64,000 nucleotides of DNA from Porphyromonas gingivicanis JCM 15907 (GCF_000614585.1 NZ_BAKX01000001.1:62001-126000); one strand, 5' to 3'; shown: positions 41,266 through 51,915, counted from the first letter of the stretch. Made by a program: numbers and translations. Notes: generated from the sequence alone by a model not told the origin.

Positions 41266-42633
41266 ATGATAGTATTGAAGTTTGGTGGTACCTCAGTCGG
41301 AAGTGCACAACGTATCCGTTCGGTGGCGCACCTTGTAGCTTCCGTAGAAGGAAGAAAGATTATTACACTCTCTGCAATGTCGGGTACAACGGATGCTCTT
41401 GTGCGTATTGCCAATACGATACGAGAGGGGCAGTGGGAAGATGCAGAAGAGCAGGTAAAGGCTTTACAAGTGAGGTATCACAATGTTGTGGAAGAGCTTT
41501 TTGAAGAAGAGGAGTTACAAAAAGAAGCTATAGATGCTTTAACCCCTGTTTTCGAACAGCTTCTTGACCAAACGCATAATGAGGCTTTTACGCAAAATGA
41601 CGAAAAGTTCATTCTCTCTCGAGGGGAGATTATGAGTACAAGTCTTATGGGATTCACGCTCCGAGAGTATGAGGGGGTTAATGCAGTACACTTGGATGCC
41701 CTCTCTTTTATGCGTATCAATCATGCTGGAGAACCCGATCCTGTTTACATAAGGGAACATCTTACCCCTCTCTTGGAGGCAGATAAAGGAGAAAATACAC
41801 TCTTCTTGACTGAAGGATATATCTGTATCAATGCTTTTGGAGAGATTGATAATTTACGCAGAGGAGGGAGCGACTATACAGCTACTCTTGTCGGAGAGGC
41901 AGCTGATGCTCAAGAGATTCAGATATGGACAGATATTGATGGGCTTCACAACAATGACCCTCGAATTGTAAATGTTACGAGTCCAGTGCGTCGCCTTCAT
42001 TTTGGAGAGGCAGCAGAATTAGCTCATTTTGGAGCGAAAATACTACACCCTGCATGTATAGAACCTGCTCGTAGGGCCAACATCCCTGTCCGTTTGCTTT
42101 ATACGTTAGACCCTCAAGCTCCAGGCACACGCATCTCTTGTGAGACGAGTAAAGATATGGTCAAAGCTGTTTCTGCGAAAGATGGTATTTCTCTTCTCAC
42201 TCTTCGTCGTCATCTGCGTATAGATGGAGGGCTTTCGATGACAGAGTGCCTTGTAGCTATATCGGAGCTTCTTGCCAAGCACAATATCGTTACCGACTTA
42301 ATCTCTATTATGGGAGATAGTTATCTGATAGCGGTAGAGGAAGCTCCCTCCGTAGCCCTTTTCTGTGAAGAAGCTTCCCAGTGGTCCGATGTGCTTTACC
42401 AAAAAGATATGACTATACTTGCCGTTGTGGGAGATATGGGGTGGGAGCGTATGGGCTTCGAGGTACGTATTTTGGAGGCTGTGGATGATATTCCTATTCG
42501 TATGATTAGCTATGGTAGTAGCAACTATAGTTTAGTTTTGGTTGTCTCTTCGGAAGATAAACGACGAGCTATGATTGCCCTCTCGGATCACCTCTTTTCT
42601 AATCTCAATAGACAAATGCCAGAGCTGGGATAA
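41266..42633 (+). CDS. lysC: Aspartate kinase
   Basis: Phosphorylates L-aspartate, the first step to lysine, threonine and methionine. The N-terminal kinase motif is KFGGTSVGSAQR; the central NNDPRIV and SDYTATLVG mark the aspartate/ATP sites. C-terminal ACT regions (from about SLLTLRRHLRIDGG and DMTILAVVGDMGWERMG) should sense the amino-acid end product. I choose the ATG at 41266 (MIVLKFGG); the TTG at 41245 would add seven residues. About 455 aa and monofunctional: no homoserine dehydrogenase domain. Confidence 0.88.
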   Translation: MIVLKFGGTSVGSAQRIRSVAHLVASVEGRKIITLSAMSGTTDALVRIANTIREGQWEDAEEQVKALQVRYHNVVEELFEEEELQKEAIDALTPVFEQLLDQTHNEAFTQNDEKFILSRGEIMSTSLMGFTLREYEGVNAVHLDALSFMRINHAGEPDPVYIREHLTPLLEADKGENTLFLTEGYICINAFGEIDNLRRGGSDYTATLVGEAADAQEIQIWTDIDGLHNNDPRIVNVTSPVRRLHFGEAAELAHFGAKILHPACIEPARRANIPVRLLYTLDPQAPGTRISCETSKDMVKAVSAKDGISLLTLRRHLRIDGGLSMTECLVAISELLAKHNIVTDLISIMGDSYLIAVEEAPSVALFCEEASQWSDVLYQKDMTILAVVGDMGWERMGFEVRILEAVDDIPIRMISYGSSNYSLVLVVSSEDKRRAMIALSDHLFSNLNRQMPELG

Positions 42634-42665
42634 TGCCTCTAATACCATAATCTATTTTTCAAGAG

Positions 42666-43538
42666 ATGACGCTCCGACAAGTACTCTATCTACTCCGCCC
42701 TCACACCTTTCCGGCTTCTTTGTCCCCTGTTATAGTAGCATTGGCTTTGGCTTTTGTTGATAGGGGAGAGTTGCGTTATTTGCAAGCTATACTAACTTTA
42801 TTGGTCGCTCTCTTGGCTCAATCTTTGAGTAATGTAGCGAATGATTTTTTCGATTATAAGAAAGGTGCCGATGGAAGCGATAGAAGAGGTTTCGAGAGGC
42901 TTTTGTCTTCGGGAAAAGTTTCGTATCAGTCCGTAAAGGGTATGATGTATATTCTTGTGGGGTTAACAGCCTTATCAGGGATTACTTTGGTAGCACTCTC
43001 TTCTTGGTATTTGGTGGGGTTAGGTCCTTTTATTATTGTTCTAGCCATTGCCTATACGGGAGGGCCTTTCCCTCTCGCCTATCGTGGATGGGGTGAGGTA
43101 TTAGTTTTTCTCTTTTATGGTATTGTGCCTGGACTTATTTCCTATTATATTCAAACCGATACATTTACGCTTACTTCTCTCCTTCTATCTGTTTCTGTGG
43201 GATGTGCCAATGTGAATATTCTTTTGGTTAACAATTATAGAGATTACGAAAGTGATAAAGCATGTGGTAAGAATACCTTAATCGTTCGCTTTGGGAAAGA
43301 GTTAGCTCCTTTACTTTATCTCTGTAACCTATTACTTTCTACTGCTCTTCTTATTCCTATCTCTTCTCTTTGGGGGATGTTTCTCTTAGGGGGATATCTA
43401 TTTTTTATGCTCAGAGTGTTTAGACAGATGAAGCTCAATGAGGGAGAAGCTCTCAATAGGGTACTTGTTTCCACAGCGAAAGGTGTTTCCGTACTTTCTA
43501 TATGCATTGTAGCACTTCTTTTGGGAAGCCTATTTTGA
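42666..43538 (+). CDS. menA: 1,4-dihydroxy-2-naphthoate polyprenyltransferase
   Basis: Integral membrane prenyltransferase of the UbiA superfamily that attaches the isoprenoid tail in menaquinone synthesis. The first aspartate-rich motif is NVANDFFDYKKGAD; the second is NYRDYESDKACGKNTL. The start LRQVLYLLRPHTFPASLSPVI is typical of MenA. About eight membrane segments in 290 aa. Menaquinone is the respiratory quinone of this phylum. Lies between aspartokinase and porQ, about 30 bp and 70 bp away. Confidence 0.9.
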   Translation: MTLRQVLYLLRPHTFPASLSPVIVALALAFVDRGELRYLQAILTLLVALLAQSLSNVANDFFDYKKGADGSDRRGFERLLSSGKVSYQSVKGMMYILVGLTALSGITLVALSSWYLVGLGPFIIVLAIAYTGGPFPLAYRGWGEVLVFLFYGIVPGLISYYIQTDTFTLTSLLLSVSVGCANVNILLVNNYRDYESDKACGKNTLIVRFGKELAPLLYLCNLLLSTALLIPISSLWGMFLLGGYLFFMLRVFRQMKLNEGEALNRVLVSTAKGVSVLSICIVALLLGSLF

Positions 43539-43607
43539 GTATGACTGTACACTTTTTCTCTTCTATTTTGCGTTACTACTTAAAGATATTGTTGATATAC
43601 ACATAGC

Positions 43608-44609
43608 ATGCGAAGATATATTAAGAGCCTTTCAGTGACTTTTCTTCTTTTCTTTTTGCCCTTGTATGCCATGCAGGCACAGAAAGCGGAGCATAGTTTT
43701 GAGTTTCTGAATATCCCCGCTACTCCTTATACTATTGCCAATGGAGGTCTTTCTCTAACCTACGTGGCTGGTAATTCAGGTCTTGCCTTTGATAACCCTT
43801 CTTTGTTTGGAGAAGAGACATCAGGATTATTATTTCTCTCCTATCTCAACTATATGTCGGGCGTACACTCTGTCAATACTCTTTATGGACGTCCTATAAA
43901 CGACCGAGGCTCTTGGGCCGTTGGTATGCGTGCCATGCACTATGGTAAGATGGAGGCTTACGATAAAAACAATGTTGCTATGGGATCTTTTACAGCGACT
44001 GATGCAGCTCTTCAAGGTCTTTTTAGTTATGACCTTTCTTCCAAATTGCGTGGAGGATTAGCCTTGAAACTTATCTATTCTAATATTGAGAGCTATAATG
44101 CTTTTGCCGTTGCCGTTGATGCAGGTATTAGTTACTATGATGGTGAAAAGGGACTCTCCTTTGGGGCTGCTTTGACCAATGCAGGTGTAACTTTAAAGGG
44201 ATTTCATGACAAAAAAACAGCTCCAGCGTGGGATTTGCGTTTGGGCTATTCACAGTCACTGAGTCATGCACCCTTTCGTTTTCATATAACAGCGTATGGA
44301 CTCAATCCAAAGATTATTCAAAGTAGAGTAGAGGAGACCAAATTGCTACAAAAAGCATTTCGGCATATTACCTTAGGTGTTGAGTATTTTATGGATGAAC
44401 GCTTCTGGTTAGGTATGGGGTATAACCCACGTTTAGCGCAGGACTTAAAGCACTTGAATGGTAACTTCTTTTCTGGACTTTCTTTCGGAGGAGGCTTCAA
44501 TCACGATTATTTTCGTATAGGGGCTGCTATTACTCGTTATCATCCTTCAAGTTTGAGCTTTATGATTTCTTTTTCCACCAATTTTGGAAACGATGAATTT
44601 ATTTTTTGA
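43608..44609 (+). CDS. porQ: Type IX secretion system protein PorQ
   Basis: 333-aa outer-membrane barrel. Signal peptide about 1-24 (ending LYAMQAQ), then SFEFLNIPATPYTIANGGLSLTY, which matches the PorQ start. The C-terminal strands end FSTNFGNDEFIF. In P. gingivalis PorQ works with PorU, PorV and PorZ in the surface attachment complex, in which PorU cleaves T9SS signals and links cargo to A-LPS. The gene order porQ-cmk-ispH is the same as in P. gingivalis. The two T9SS cargo proteins lie at 48.6-54.1 kb. Confidence 0.88.
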   Translation: MRRYIKSLSVTFLLFFLPLYAMQAQKAEHSFEFLNIPATPYTIANGGLSLTYVAGNSGLAFDNPSLFGEETSGLLFLSYLNYMSGVHSVNTLYGRPINDRGSWAVGMRAMHYGKMEAYDKNNVAMGSFTATDAALQGLFSYDLSSKLRGGLALKLIYSNIESYNAFAVAVDAGISYYDGEKGLSFGAALTNAGVTLKGFHDKKTAPAWDLRLGYSQSLSHAPFRFHITAYGLNPKIIQSRVEETKLLQKAFRHITLGVEYFMDERFWLGMGYNPRLAQDLKHLNGNFFSGLSFGGGFNHDYFRIGAAITRYHPSSLSFMISFSTNFGNDEFIF

Positions 44610-44618
44610 TTTACCCTT

Positions 44619-45320
44619 ATGACATCCGACAAAATTATTATCGCTATAGATGGACACAGCTCTTGTGGAAAAAGCACAATGGCAAAGGCTTTGGCGCAAG
44701 CACTCAACTATACTTACATAGATACGGGAGCAATGTATAGAGCAGTTACTCTTTTTTCGCTACAAGAGAATTTGTGGCAGGGAGATATCTTAGATACCGA
44801 TGCTCTGTGTTGTAAACTACCCTCATTGAGCATTTCGTTTGAAAGGACGGAAGATGGAGAGTTGCATACTTTTCTTAATGGGAAAGATGTGGAGAAAGAA
44901 ATACGTACTATGGAGGTATCTGGACATGTAAGTCCTGTCAGTACTCTGGGGTTTGTGAGAGAAGCAATGGTTGCGCAGCAACAAGCTATGGGACAGCAGA
45001 AAGGTATTGTGATGGATGGTCGCGACATAGGTACAACAGTTTTTCCACAAGCCGAGCTTAAGGTATTTGTTACAGCTCGACCCGAAGTGCGTGCTATGCG
45101 TAGATATAAGGAACTTCAAGAAAAAGGAGATAAAACTTCTTTTGAAACTGTGCTTGCGAATTTGACTGAGCGTGATAGGATAGATTCTACACGAGCCATT
45201 TCTCCTCTGGCAAAGGCCGTAGATGCCCGAATTTTAGACAACTCGACTCTTTCCATAGAGGAGCAAAATCAATTGCTTTTATCTTGGGCTAATGAAGTAA
45301 TTGCACAACAGAAAGTATGA
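44619..45320 (+). CDS. cmk: Cytidylate kinase
   Basis: Phosphorylates CMP and dCMP with ATP. P-loop [22 protein letters not shown], and [14 protein letters not shown] with the Cmk-specific RDIGT. 233 aa. It follows porQ by 9 bp and overlaps ispH by 4 bp, indicating one operon with translational coupling. Confidence 0.95.
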   Translation: MTSDKIIIAIDGHSSCGKSTMAKALAQALNYTYIDTGAMYRAVTLFSLQENLWQGDILDTDALCCKLPSLSISFERTEDGELHTFLNGKDVEKEIRTMEVSGHVSPVSTLGFVREAMVAQQQAMGQQKGIVMDGRDIGTTVFPQAELKVFVTARPEVRAMRRYKELQEKGDKTSFETVLANLTERDRIDSTRAISPLAKAVDARILDNSTLSIEEQNQLLLSWANEVIAQQKV

Positions 45321-46216
45321 TTTCGATAGAAATAGATGCCCGTTCGGGTTTCTGCTATGGAGTCGTGAATGCTATCAAGAAAGCAGAGCTTGAGATGCAA
45401 AAGGAGGCAAAAGCACCTCTCTATTGTTTGGGAGATATTGTCCATAATACCCGAGAGGTAGACCGTTTGCAAGATTTGGGACTAAGAACCATAGATTACA
45501 GTCAGTTTGAGCATTTAGAAGGGCAGAAGGTCCTTTTTCGTGCTCATGGAGAACCTCCCTCTACCTATTGGATAGCACAGCAAAAGGGGATAACGATTGT
45601 TGATGCTACTTGCCCCGTGGTATTGCAGTTACAACGTCGAGTACGTAGGTGTTATTTGGAGGGAAAGCCATTGAATGCTCAAATTGTTATATTCGGAAAG
45701 AAAGGGCATGCTGAGGTGAATGGACTTGTGGGACAAACGAACAACGAAGCTATTGTAATACAATCTCTTGAAGAACTTGACGTTCTGGATTACTCTCGTC
45801 CCATCTATTTGCATTCACAAACGACTATGCCTTTAGATGTTTTTGAGCAAATTATCAAAGAGATTAAGAGAAGGATGCATAAGGATGTATACTTCTATTA
45901 TGCCGATACTATTTGTCGTCAAGTAGCTCTTCGTATACCTCATATTAAGGAGTTCGCCAAGCGTCATAATCGTATCTTTTTTATAGCAGGGAAAAAGAGT
46001 TCCAATGGTAAAGTACTCTTTGAGGAGTGTAAGGCAGTTAATGAAAAAACTTTCTTTCTTTCTGATAAGGAAGACTTGCAGGAAAGGATGCTTCCCTCTG
46101 CTATTGATGACGAGTCGATTGGCATTTGTGGAGCAACCTCTACACCTATGTGGCAGATGGAGGAGTTAGCATCTCTTATTTTAGAATATTATGGTGATAT
46201 GGCTTGCAGGATCTAA
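45317..46216 (+). CDS. ispH: 4-hydroxy-3-methylbut-2-enyl diphosphate reductase
   Basis: Last step of the MEP isoprenoid pathway: HMBPP to IPP/DMAPP with a [4Fe-4S] cluster. The three cluster cysteines are visible in SGFCYGV (Cys13), DATCPVV and [10 protein letters not shown]. Also HGE at RAHGEPP and HAEVNGLVG. 299 aa. ATG overlaps the cmk stop by 4 bp. The older name is lytB. Terminator shared with rho at 46289-46322. Confidence 0.95.
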   Translation: MISIEIDARSGFCYGVVNAIKKAELEMQKEAKAPLYCLGDIVHNTREVDRLQDLGLRTIDYSQFEHLEGQKVLFRAHGEPPSTYWIAQQKGITIVDATCPVVLQLQRRVRRCYLEGKPLNAQIVIFGKKGHAEVNGLVGQTNNEAIVIQSLEELDVLDYSRPIYLHSQTTMPLDVFEQIIKEIKRRMHKDVYFYYADTICRQVALRIPHIKEFAKRHNRIFFIAGKKSSNGKVLFEECKAVNEKTFFLSDKEDLQERMLPSAIDDESIGICGATSTPMWQMEELASLILEYYGDMACRI

Positions 46217-46288
46217 TCATTGCCCTTGGGATAATCTTTATAGGAGATTATAAAACTGTGCAAAAGTTTTCATCTTGCTATTAAAACA

Positions 46289-46322
46289 AAAAGGTCAAAC
46301 TTCATAAAAAGTTCGACCTTTT
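46289..46322. terminator. Shared intrinsic terminator between ispH and rho
   Basis: 12-bp stem with one mismatch (46289-46300 with 46311-46322), with A and T runs on both sides, between two convergent genes. Confidence 0.8.
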
Positions 46323-46341
46323 GTTACTTCTGTTGAGATGT

Positions 46342-48159
46342 TTAGCTATTCATGGATGCTAAAAACTCTAAGTTGTCGTTGGTTTGTTCTATCCTATTTT
46401 TTACAAAATCCATTGCCTCTATAGAGGTCATGTCGGCAAGGTACTTGCGCAGTATCCACATTCGAGAGGTAATTGTCTTATCAAGGAGCAGGTCATCACG
46501 TCGGGTACTACTTGCCATAATATCAATAGCAGGGAAGAGACGACGGTTGGCTAATTTACGGTCGAGTTGTAATTCCATGTTTCCTGTGCCCTTAAATTCT
46601 TCGAAGATAACATCGTCCATCTTAGATCCTGTTTCGGTAAGGGCAGTGGCTATAATAGTCAAGCTTCCTCCTTGTTGTATATTACGCGCAGCACCGAAGA
46701 AACGCTTAGGCTTTTGTAGTGCATTGGCATCTACCCCTCCTGAAAGTACTTTCCCAGATGCTGGTTGTATAGTGTTGTACGCACGTGCTAAACGAGTGAT
46801 GGAGTCTAAAAGAATAACTACATCGTGTCCACATTCAACCATTCTTTTGGCCTTATTGAGGACTATTTCTGCAATCTTTACATGGCGTTCTGCGGGTTCA
46901 TCGAAAGTAGAGGCAATAACTTCAGCATTAACATTGTTAATCATGTCCGTTACCTCCTCTGGACGCTCGTCTATCAGTAGTATGATTAAGTAAACGCCAC
47001 CTTTCCCATTATTCTTTGTGTTGTAGTTATGGGCTATAGCATTGGCAATATCCTTAAGTAGCATTGTCTTACCTGTTTTCGGTTGTGCTACGATAAGTCC
47101 TCTTTGTCCTTTACCGATGGGGCTGAATAGGTCTACTATACGCATAGCTGTCTTGTCGTATACGCCCACAGCATCAGCACCTACCTCAAGTTTGAATTTT
47201 TCGTCAGGAAAGAGAGGTGTTAGCATGTCGAAAGGGACACGATCTTGGATTTCTTTGGGGGTGCGTCCATTAATTCGGTTGATTGAGGTCAGAGGAAAGT
47301 ATTTTTCTCCTTCTCGAGGTAATGCCATAGTACCATCTACTACGTCTCCAGCTTTCAACCCATAATGTTTTATCTGCTGCTGTGAGATATAGACATCGTC
47401 AGGAGAGGTGAGATAGTTATAATCAGAAGAGCGGAGAAATCCATAGCCGTCTGGCATTATTTCTAGTACTCCTATGCATGAGAGTTGTCCATTAAAATCA
47501 TACCCCGTATGAGTGGTTTTACTCCCTTCTGTATGGGCTTTAGTATTCTTCCCTTTTATTTTAGCTTTTGTTGGGGTATTATTGGATGCCTCTGTATTAG
47601 GTTTATTACTTTCTGCTTTAGTAGAATCTAAAGAAGTTAGTTCTGGTAAGATGCTATTTAATACGCTATTTGTGCTCTTGGAGCTTGTAAAGATCATCTG
47701 AGAGGGAAGTACAGGTGTTATATTATTGTCTACTTCAAAGTCGAGTATAGCATTAACTCCTTTCGGTTCCCTAGTAGATGTTTTTCGGCTACTGCTCTTT
47801 TTTTCTGGTTCAGGTAGTATTAGGTCGTTGTCTGTTTCCCCCCTTGCAGAAGTTGGTGGCAGTAAATCAGGATGACTGAATATCTTAGCGGATGAGATGG
47901 GGGCATTTCCCTCTAATTTTTTCCCTTTTTTATGATTGGAAGAGGAGTTTGCTTTCTGAGCCAAATTGCCAGAAGATTCTTCTGAGGTTACTCCTCTTTC
48001 TATGATTTTGGTAGAAGAGAGGGAAGCCTGACGTTCGATAATAGCTTCGATGCAAGTTTCTCGATCATCAGGAATCACACTGAGTCCGACTTCTCGAGCT
48101 ATCATAATTAGCTCTTCATCTTTTTTGCCTTTTAAATCAAGGGCTGTATATTGTTGCAT
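46342..48159 (-). CDS. rho: Transcription termination factor Rho with long disordered insertion
   Basis: Hexameric RNA helicase for factor-dependent termination. The N-terminal helical part ([20 protein letters not shown]) is followed by an insertion of roughly 180 residues (about 35-215) rich in Ser, Thr, Lys and Asn, then the RNA-binding fold ([15 protein letters not shown]) and the ATPase: Walker [23 protein letters not shown] and [12 protein letters not shown]. 605 aa against about 420 in E. coli. Bacteroidota Rho proteins are known for such insertions; in B. thetaiotaomicron the disordered segment has been reported to drive phase separation. The promoter at 48398-48428 would give a leader of about 230 nt. 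Confidence 0.93.
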   Translation of the reverse strand: MQQYTALDLKGKKDEELIMIAREVGLSVIPDDRETCIEAIIERQASLSSTKIIERGVTSEESSGNLAQKANSSSNHKKGKKLEGNAPISSAKIFSHPDLLPPTSARGETDNDLILPEPEKKSSSRKTSTREPKGVNAILDFEVDNNITPVLPSQMIFTSSKSTNSVLNSILPELTSLDSTKAESNKPNTEASNNTPTKAKIKGKNTKAHTEGSKTTHTGYDFNGQLSCIGVLEIMPDGYGFLRSSDYNYLTSPDDVYISQQQIKHYGLKAGDVVDGTMALPREGEKYFPLTSINRINGRTPKEIQDRVPFDMLTPLFPDEKFKLEVGADAVGVYDKTAMRIVDLFSPIGKGQRGLIVAQPKTGKTMLLKDIANAIAHNYNTKNNGKGGVYLIILLIDERPEEVTDMINNVNAEVIASTFDEPAERHVKIAEIVLNKAKRMVECGHDVVILLDSITRLARAYNTIQPASGKVLSGGVDANALQKPKRFFGAARNIQQGGSLTIIATALTETGSKMDDVIFEEFKGTGNMELQLDRKLANRRLFPAIDIMASSTRRDDLLLDKTITSRMWILRKYLADMTSIEAMDFVKNRIEQTNDNLEFLASMNS

Positions 48160-48397
48160 AAAAGTATTGGTTGCAAAGATATTTTCTTGTGTAATTTGTT
48201 ATTGCTTTATTCTGCCTGTCCTGTTGTATACCGATTTGTCTTAGCAATTTTATAGCTTAGTCTTGTAGGGAAAAATAGAGAGAAAAAGAAACCTTCAGCC
48301 TTATCAATCGGATGACTTTAATGAAGGACTATTAAAGAAAGTATTTTCCCAAGCAATAAAGGGCTCGTTGCAATACGAATTACCCGAATTCTGTCCG

Positions 48398-48428
48398 CAA
48401 AGATAGGATTTTTCTTCTACTAATCAAT
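48398..48428 (-). promoter_or_regulatory. Promoter of rho with long leader
   Basis: Minus-strand TATCTTTG (complement of 48398-48405) with ATTG (one mismatch to TTTG) 19 nt away. Transcription from about 48391, some 230 nt before the rho ATG, giving room for leader control. Confidence 0.52.
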
Positions 48429-48506
48429 AGAAACATCACAAAGTTCGATGAAAGATACTTGTATGAGAATTCCTTAATGCTTCTTATTTAAGCTTATAAA
48501 CGACTT

Positions 48507-48534
48507 TTGTGTGAGTGATATTGCTTATCTTTGT
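48507..48534 (+). promoter_or_regulatory. Promoter of the large Omp28/T9SS gene
   Basis: TTTG at 48507-48510 and TATCTTTG at 48527-48534, with 16 nt between; transcription near 48541, ATG at 48610. Confidence 0.52.
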
Positions 48535-48609
48535 AGAGATTGTATTGAACTTAAGTGTTCAGGGTACATTTTATTTGTTTTAATATACATTGAATAGGTT
48601 AAAAAAGCT

Positions 48610-51600
48610 ATGATTAGAAAGAATTCACTATTTAGTTGGCTAACGACAGTGAGTTTGTTCCTTTTGTTTTCTCTAGGAATAGCTCATTTTGCGTTTGCTC
48701 AGGGCTCTCAAGCATCTGGTGTGCTTAGCTTCAACTTGCCCAAACCAACTGTTTTCAAACCAAAAGAGGTGACGGGAACAAGTTTTTCTGCTTCTTGGCG
48801 TAATGTTCCTCCAGTAGAAGGGGAGTTTAAGACTACTAACTATCGTTTGCATTTAACTCATGAGTTTGAAGCGAAGGAAGATACTCTTTATCCTGTTGGA
48901 AATGCTGTAGTTAAAGGTGCAGAGCAAGAAACAGGACTTTTAGCTGCTGGAGGTCAAGTTTGGTTAGATAATTATTTAACACAAGGAGCTTGGTGGGGGT
49001 CTTACATAAAAGCTCTGCCTGGAGCAATACGAATAGATGCTGGTGCAATACCGTCCAATATCCCAGATGATTTGATTGAAAATTTTGCAAGAATTGTTTC
49101 TCCTGTATACGATTTGCAAAATAACGGAGGGGAGTTCACTTTTAAGTTCAAAGCTAAGGTGGCTTCAGGGACTACGGCAGCCAAACTATCTGTATATGGT
49201 TATGGCGAGGAAACTCCTCCAAAGAAAATCTCTGATGTTAAAGAACTTGTTGTTCCTGCGGATGGACAAGAACACGAATTTTCTCTCTCTTTTAAAACAG
49301 GAACTTGGTGTCATGTCCTTGTCGTGTTAGTTAAGAACCGTGTATCTGTAGACTTTGTAGATGCTTTCAAGATAGAACAAAATCTAAAGAAGGGGGACAA
49401 GGGATTCCGCTCTGTTATGCGAGGTGCTTTCACAAAAGATGAGCTTGTTAAAGAAGATGTTGTAGATGCAGCTAATCCTTTTGCAACAATTTATAGTCGC
49501 GAAATTGGAGATCTCACCCCAGATATTCTTGATGTAGAACAGGCTAAGAGTAGAGGAGAGCGTGTTGCCTATCGTGTGTTGTGTGAGAGTGTTTTGGTAA
49601 CTGCATTGAAAACATTCGTTTCTCGATCTCTTTACTCCGAACCCGCTTATTTCGATAATATCCCTTCTGACGAGAATAAATATCTCTATGTAGGTTATTG
49701 TGATTACGAAGAGCCTGACTACAACAAGGCTATCCCTGGTAGTGTGCCCGAAGATCAGAAAGGTTATGCTTCTGCCGCCATCAAAGCCACAAAAGAGCTT
49801 TTGAGTGAGTATGTAGGAGGTAAAGTGGTAGGTCTCCGTTTCTGTGTGGCTGCAGCTGCCCAAGTAAATACAGGTCACAAATTTACTCCTGTGCCATGGG
49901 AGCAAAGTGTACCTCATATTTATCTTGCCGAAAGATTGAGAACTTGGCAAGATAGCTGGGATGGTAATTACTCAGATGAGAGTAAAACTAAGTTTATTAA
50001 AACAAAGAGTGCTGTTTTTCACGATGGTTGGAACTCTGTATTCTTTGATGAGCCCTACCCTATAGAAAAGGATAAAGAATTCTTTGCGGGAGCTTTCCTT
50101 TATGATGAGGCTGCATCTGGGTTGACTTTTGTAGGAGGACGTCGTATTGATGAAACAACTAAATCGCCAGATGCTTTTATGGAGGCCTACAATGCTTCTG
50201 GTTTACCTGTAGACTTAATTCCATTTGGACGCTACGCTGCTCTTGACAATGCAGTGCTTATGCAACTTATTGTCGAACCAGACCCCAATAATCCTAAGTT
50301 CCAAAATAGAGCTACTTTCTCAGATCTAAAGAGTGAGGTATTGTATTACGACCATGAACCCGTAACTCTTTTGGCTACTGTTAAGAATGATGGGGTAAAA
50401 GCGATACAAACATTGAACCTTAAGGTGGAAATGGCGGGAGAAACTAAAGAGCATGTTGTAAATTTCAAAGAGCCTGTTGCTTCTGCATCTTCTATAGAGT
50501 TTGAATTCCAACCTTTTGAAAAGCTTTCTAAGTTTGGAGAAACAGATGTAAAAGTAACTTTCACTAAAATCAACGAAACTACTCTTGAAGTACCTGCTAT
50601 CTTGGAAACTAAGACGAAGTTGATAGACCATTCAAAGGTGTTCCCAAGAACCATTATGTTTGAACTCTTTACCTCTGAAAACTGTCCCAACTGTCCACAA
50701 GGAGAATCTTTCTTCTTATTCCGTTTTGGGAAGCCTGAGTTTAAGTATATCAAGGATAGAACTGTCTTCGTTTCTCACCATACGGGAAGCGTAGGTGGAG
50801 ACTTTTTGAAGCATAGTTACAGCTCTCAACTTTTCCCATTTTATGGAGTTGTTTCAAATGCTGGAAATTTGAAATTCCGTTCTGCCTTTACCCCTGGAGG
50901 TATGTTTAATAGAACGATTAACCCTCATTTCTCAACGAGAGATCCCTATGCACCTGTTTCTTCTCTTTATATGTTAGAAGATGTATTCCGTAAGTCGATT
51001 AATCATGCTACATATCGCGAACCTGCTTATGGTCGCTTGGCATTGAAGGATACTTACGATGATGCTACTAAAAAACTCAAAGTAGATATTGAGGGAGAAA
51101 TTTCGGAATTGATCGATCCTACTCGTCCTGTATATGTCTCAATTATGTTGGTTCAGAATTCGGTTAAGGCACGTGCTCAGAAAGATGGAGGTAAGATTAA
51201 TCCTAATTATGTACATCATAATGTTTTACGTTATGTGGATGAGGCTGGTTTACAGGGAATGCCTGTTCAGCTTGATGCTAACCGTAAATTCACAATCTCT
51301 AAAACAATAGATTTGGTAGGTGTTGAAGCTGGAGGTTCTCTCCAAGACAATCAACTTCTTCTCGAAGACGAGGCTGGCACTCCTATAACTATGAAAGAGT
51401 TGGTAGAAGAAGGTCTCCAAGTGATTGCTTTCTTACATTATTCTGTTCAGTTGCCCACACTTGATGATGTAGAAAAGAACGATCCTCGTATTGGAAAGAA
51501 CGAAATCATCAATGTTGCTTCCAATCGTATCAAGGAACCTAAGGCTTATTATCCAGCCGAAGAAATTCTTTCAATTGATACCCCTATTTTTGATGCTACT

Positions 51601-51780
51601 CAAGAGATTGTGTATGTAGCCAATCGTGCTGTACATGTAACTTCTGCTTATAACAATCTCAAGGTATTTGCGATTGATGGTACTATTGTTCGCAATCAAG
51701 ATTTAGCAGATGGGGCTTACGTAGTGCGTGTAGAGTTGATCGATGGCCGATTAATAACTGCCAAGGTTATAGTACGTTGA
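48610..51780 (+). CDS. T9SS-exported protein with Omp28-like domain and C-terminal sorting signal
   Basis: 1056 aa. Signal peptide about 1-31 (ending AHFAFAQ), then a fibronectin/choice-of-anchor-like part with SASWRNVPPVEGEFKTT. At about residue 690 an Omp28-like, thioredoxin-type domain begins (TIMFELFTSENCPNCPQG), with HTGSVGGDF and YVHHNVLRYV as in the Omp28 lipoprotein. The last about 70 residues (from EEILSIDTPIFDATQEIV to TAKVIVR) have the form of a type A T9SS C-terminal signal. So the protein should be exported by T9SS and fixed to the cell surface or released. The role of the Cys pair is unknown. Own promoter and terminator. Confidence 0.8.
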   Translation: MIRKNSLFSWLTTVSLFLLFSLGIAHFAFAQGSQASGVLSFNLPKPTVFKPKEVTGTSFSASWRNVPPVEGEFKTTNYRLHLTHEFEAKEDTLYPVGNAVVKGAEQETGLLAAGGQVWLDNYLTQGAWWGSYIKALPGAIRIDAGAIPSNIPDDLIENFARIVSPVYDLQNNGGEFTFKFKAKVASGTTAAKLSVYGYGEETPPKKISDVKELVVPADGQEHEFSLSFKTGTWCHVLVVLVKNRVSVDFVDAFKIEQNLKKGDKGFRSVMRGAFTKDELVKEDVVDAANPFATIYSREIGDLTPDILDVEQAKSRGERVAYRVLCESVLVTALKTFVSRSLYSEPAYFDNIPSDENKYLYVGYCDYEEPDYNKAIPGSVPEDQKGYASAAIKATKELLSEYVGGKVVGLRFCVAAAAQVNTGHKFTPVPWEQSVPHIYLAERLRTWQDSWDGNYSDESKTKFIKTKSAVFHDGWNSVFFDEPYPIEKDKEFFAGAFLYDEAASGLTFVGGRRIDETTKSPDAFMEAYNASGLPVDLIPFGRYAALDNAVLMQLIVEPDPNNPKFQNRATFSDLKSEVLYYDHEPVTLLATVKNDGVKAIQTLNLKVEMAGETKEHVVNFKEPVASASSIEFEFQPFEKLSKFGETDVKVTFTKINETTLEVPAILETKTKLIDHSKVFPRTIMFELFTSENCPNCPQGESFFLFRFGKPEFKYIKDRTVFVSHHTGSVGGDFLKHSYSSQLFPFYGVVSNAGNLKFRSAFTPGGMFNRTINPHFSTRDPYAPVSSLYMLEDVFRKSINHATYREPAYGRLALKDTYDDATKKLKVDIEGEISELIDPTRPVYVSIMLVQNSVKARAQKDGGKINPNYVHHNVLRYVDEAGLQGMPVQLDANRKFTISKTIDLVGVEAGGSLQDNQLLLEDEAGTPITMKELVEEGLQVIAFLHYSVQLPTLDDVEKNDPRIGKNEIINVASNRIKEPKAYYPAEEILSIDTPIFDATQEIVYVANRAVHVTSAYNNLKVFAIDGTIVRNQDLADGAYVVRVELIDGRLITAKVIVR

Positions 51781-51795
51781 TAACACAAACTGAAT

Positions 51796-51848
51796 AAAAA
51801 CTCTTGCAGTCTCTGTCGCTCCAAAGGGGGGGAGGCTGCGAGAGTTTT
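51796..51848 (+). terminator. Intrinsic terminator of the Omp28/T9SS gene
   Basis: Stem of about 18 bp with two G-U pairs: AAAAACTCTTGCAGTCTC (51796-51813) with GAGGCTGCGAGAGTTTTT (51831-51848), then T-rich. Confidence 0.8.
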
Positions 51849-51915
51849 TAGTGTTATATTCTTTCTTCTAAATAGATATAGTTTATATAATCAAAATTAT
51901 TTATCAGATTTACTA

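Larger units (their letters stand above)
48160..48609. other. Divergent spacer: rho leader and promoters
   Basis: Contains the long rho leader and two divergent promoters (listed separately). CCTTCA and TGAAGG around 48291-48327 could pair weakly within the leader. No gene. Confidence 0.45.

Noticed and set aside
46352-46993. 213-codon frame opposite rho
   Set aside because: It lies wholly within the rho ATPase region on the other strand, with a composition typical of an antisense shadow.
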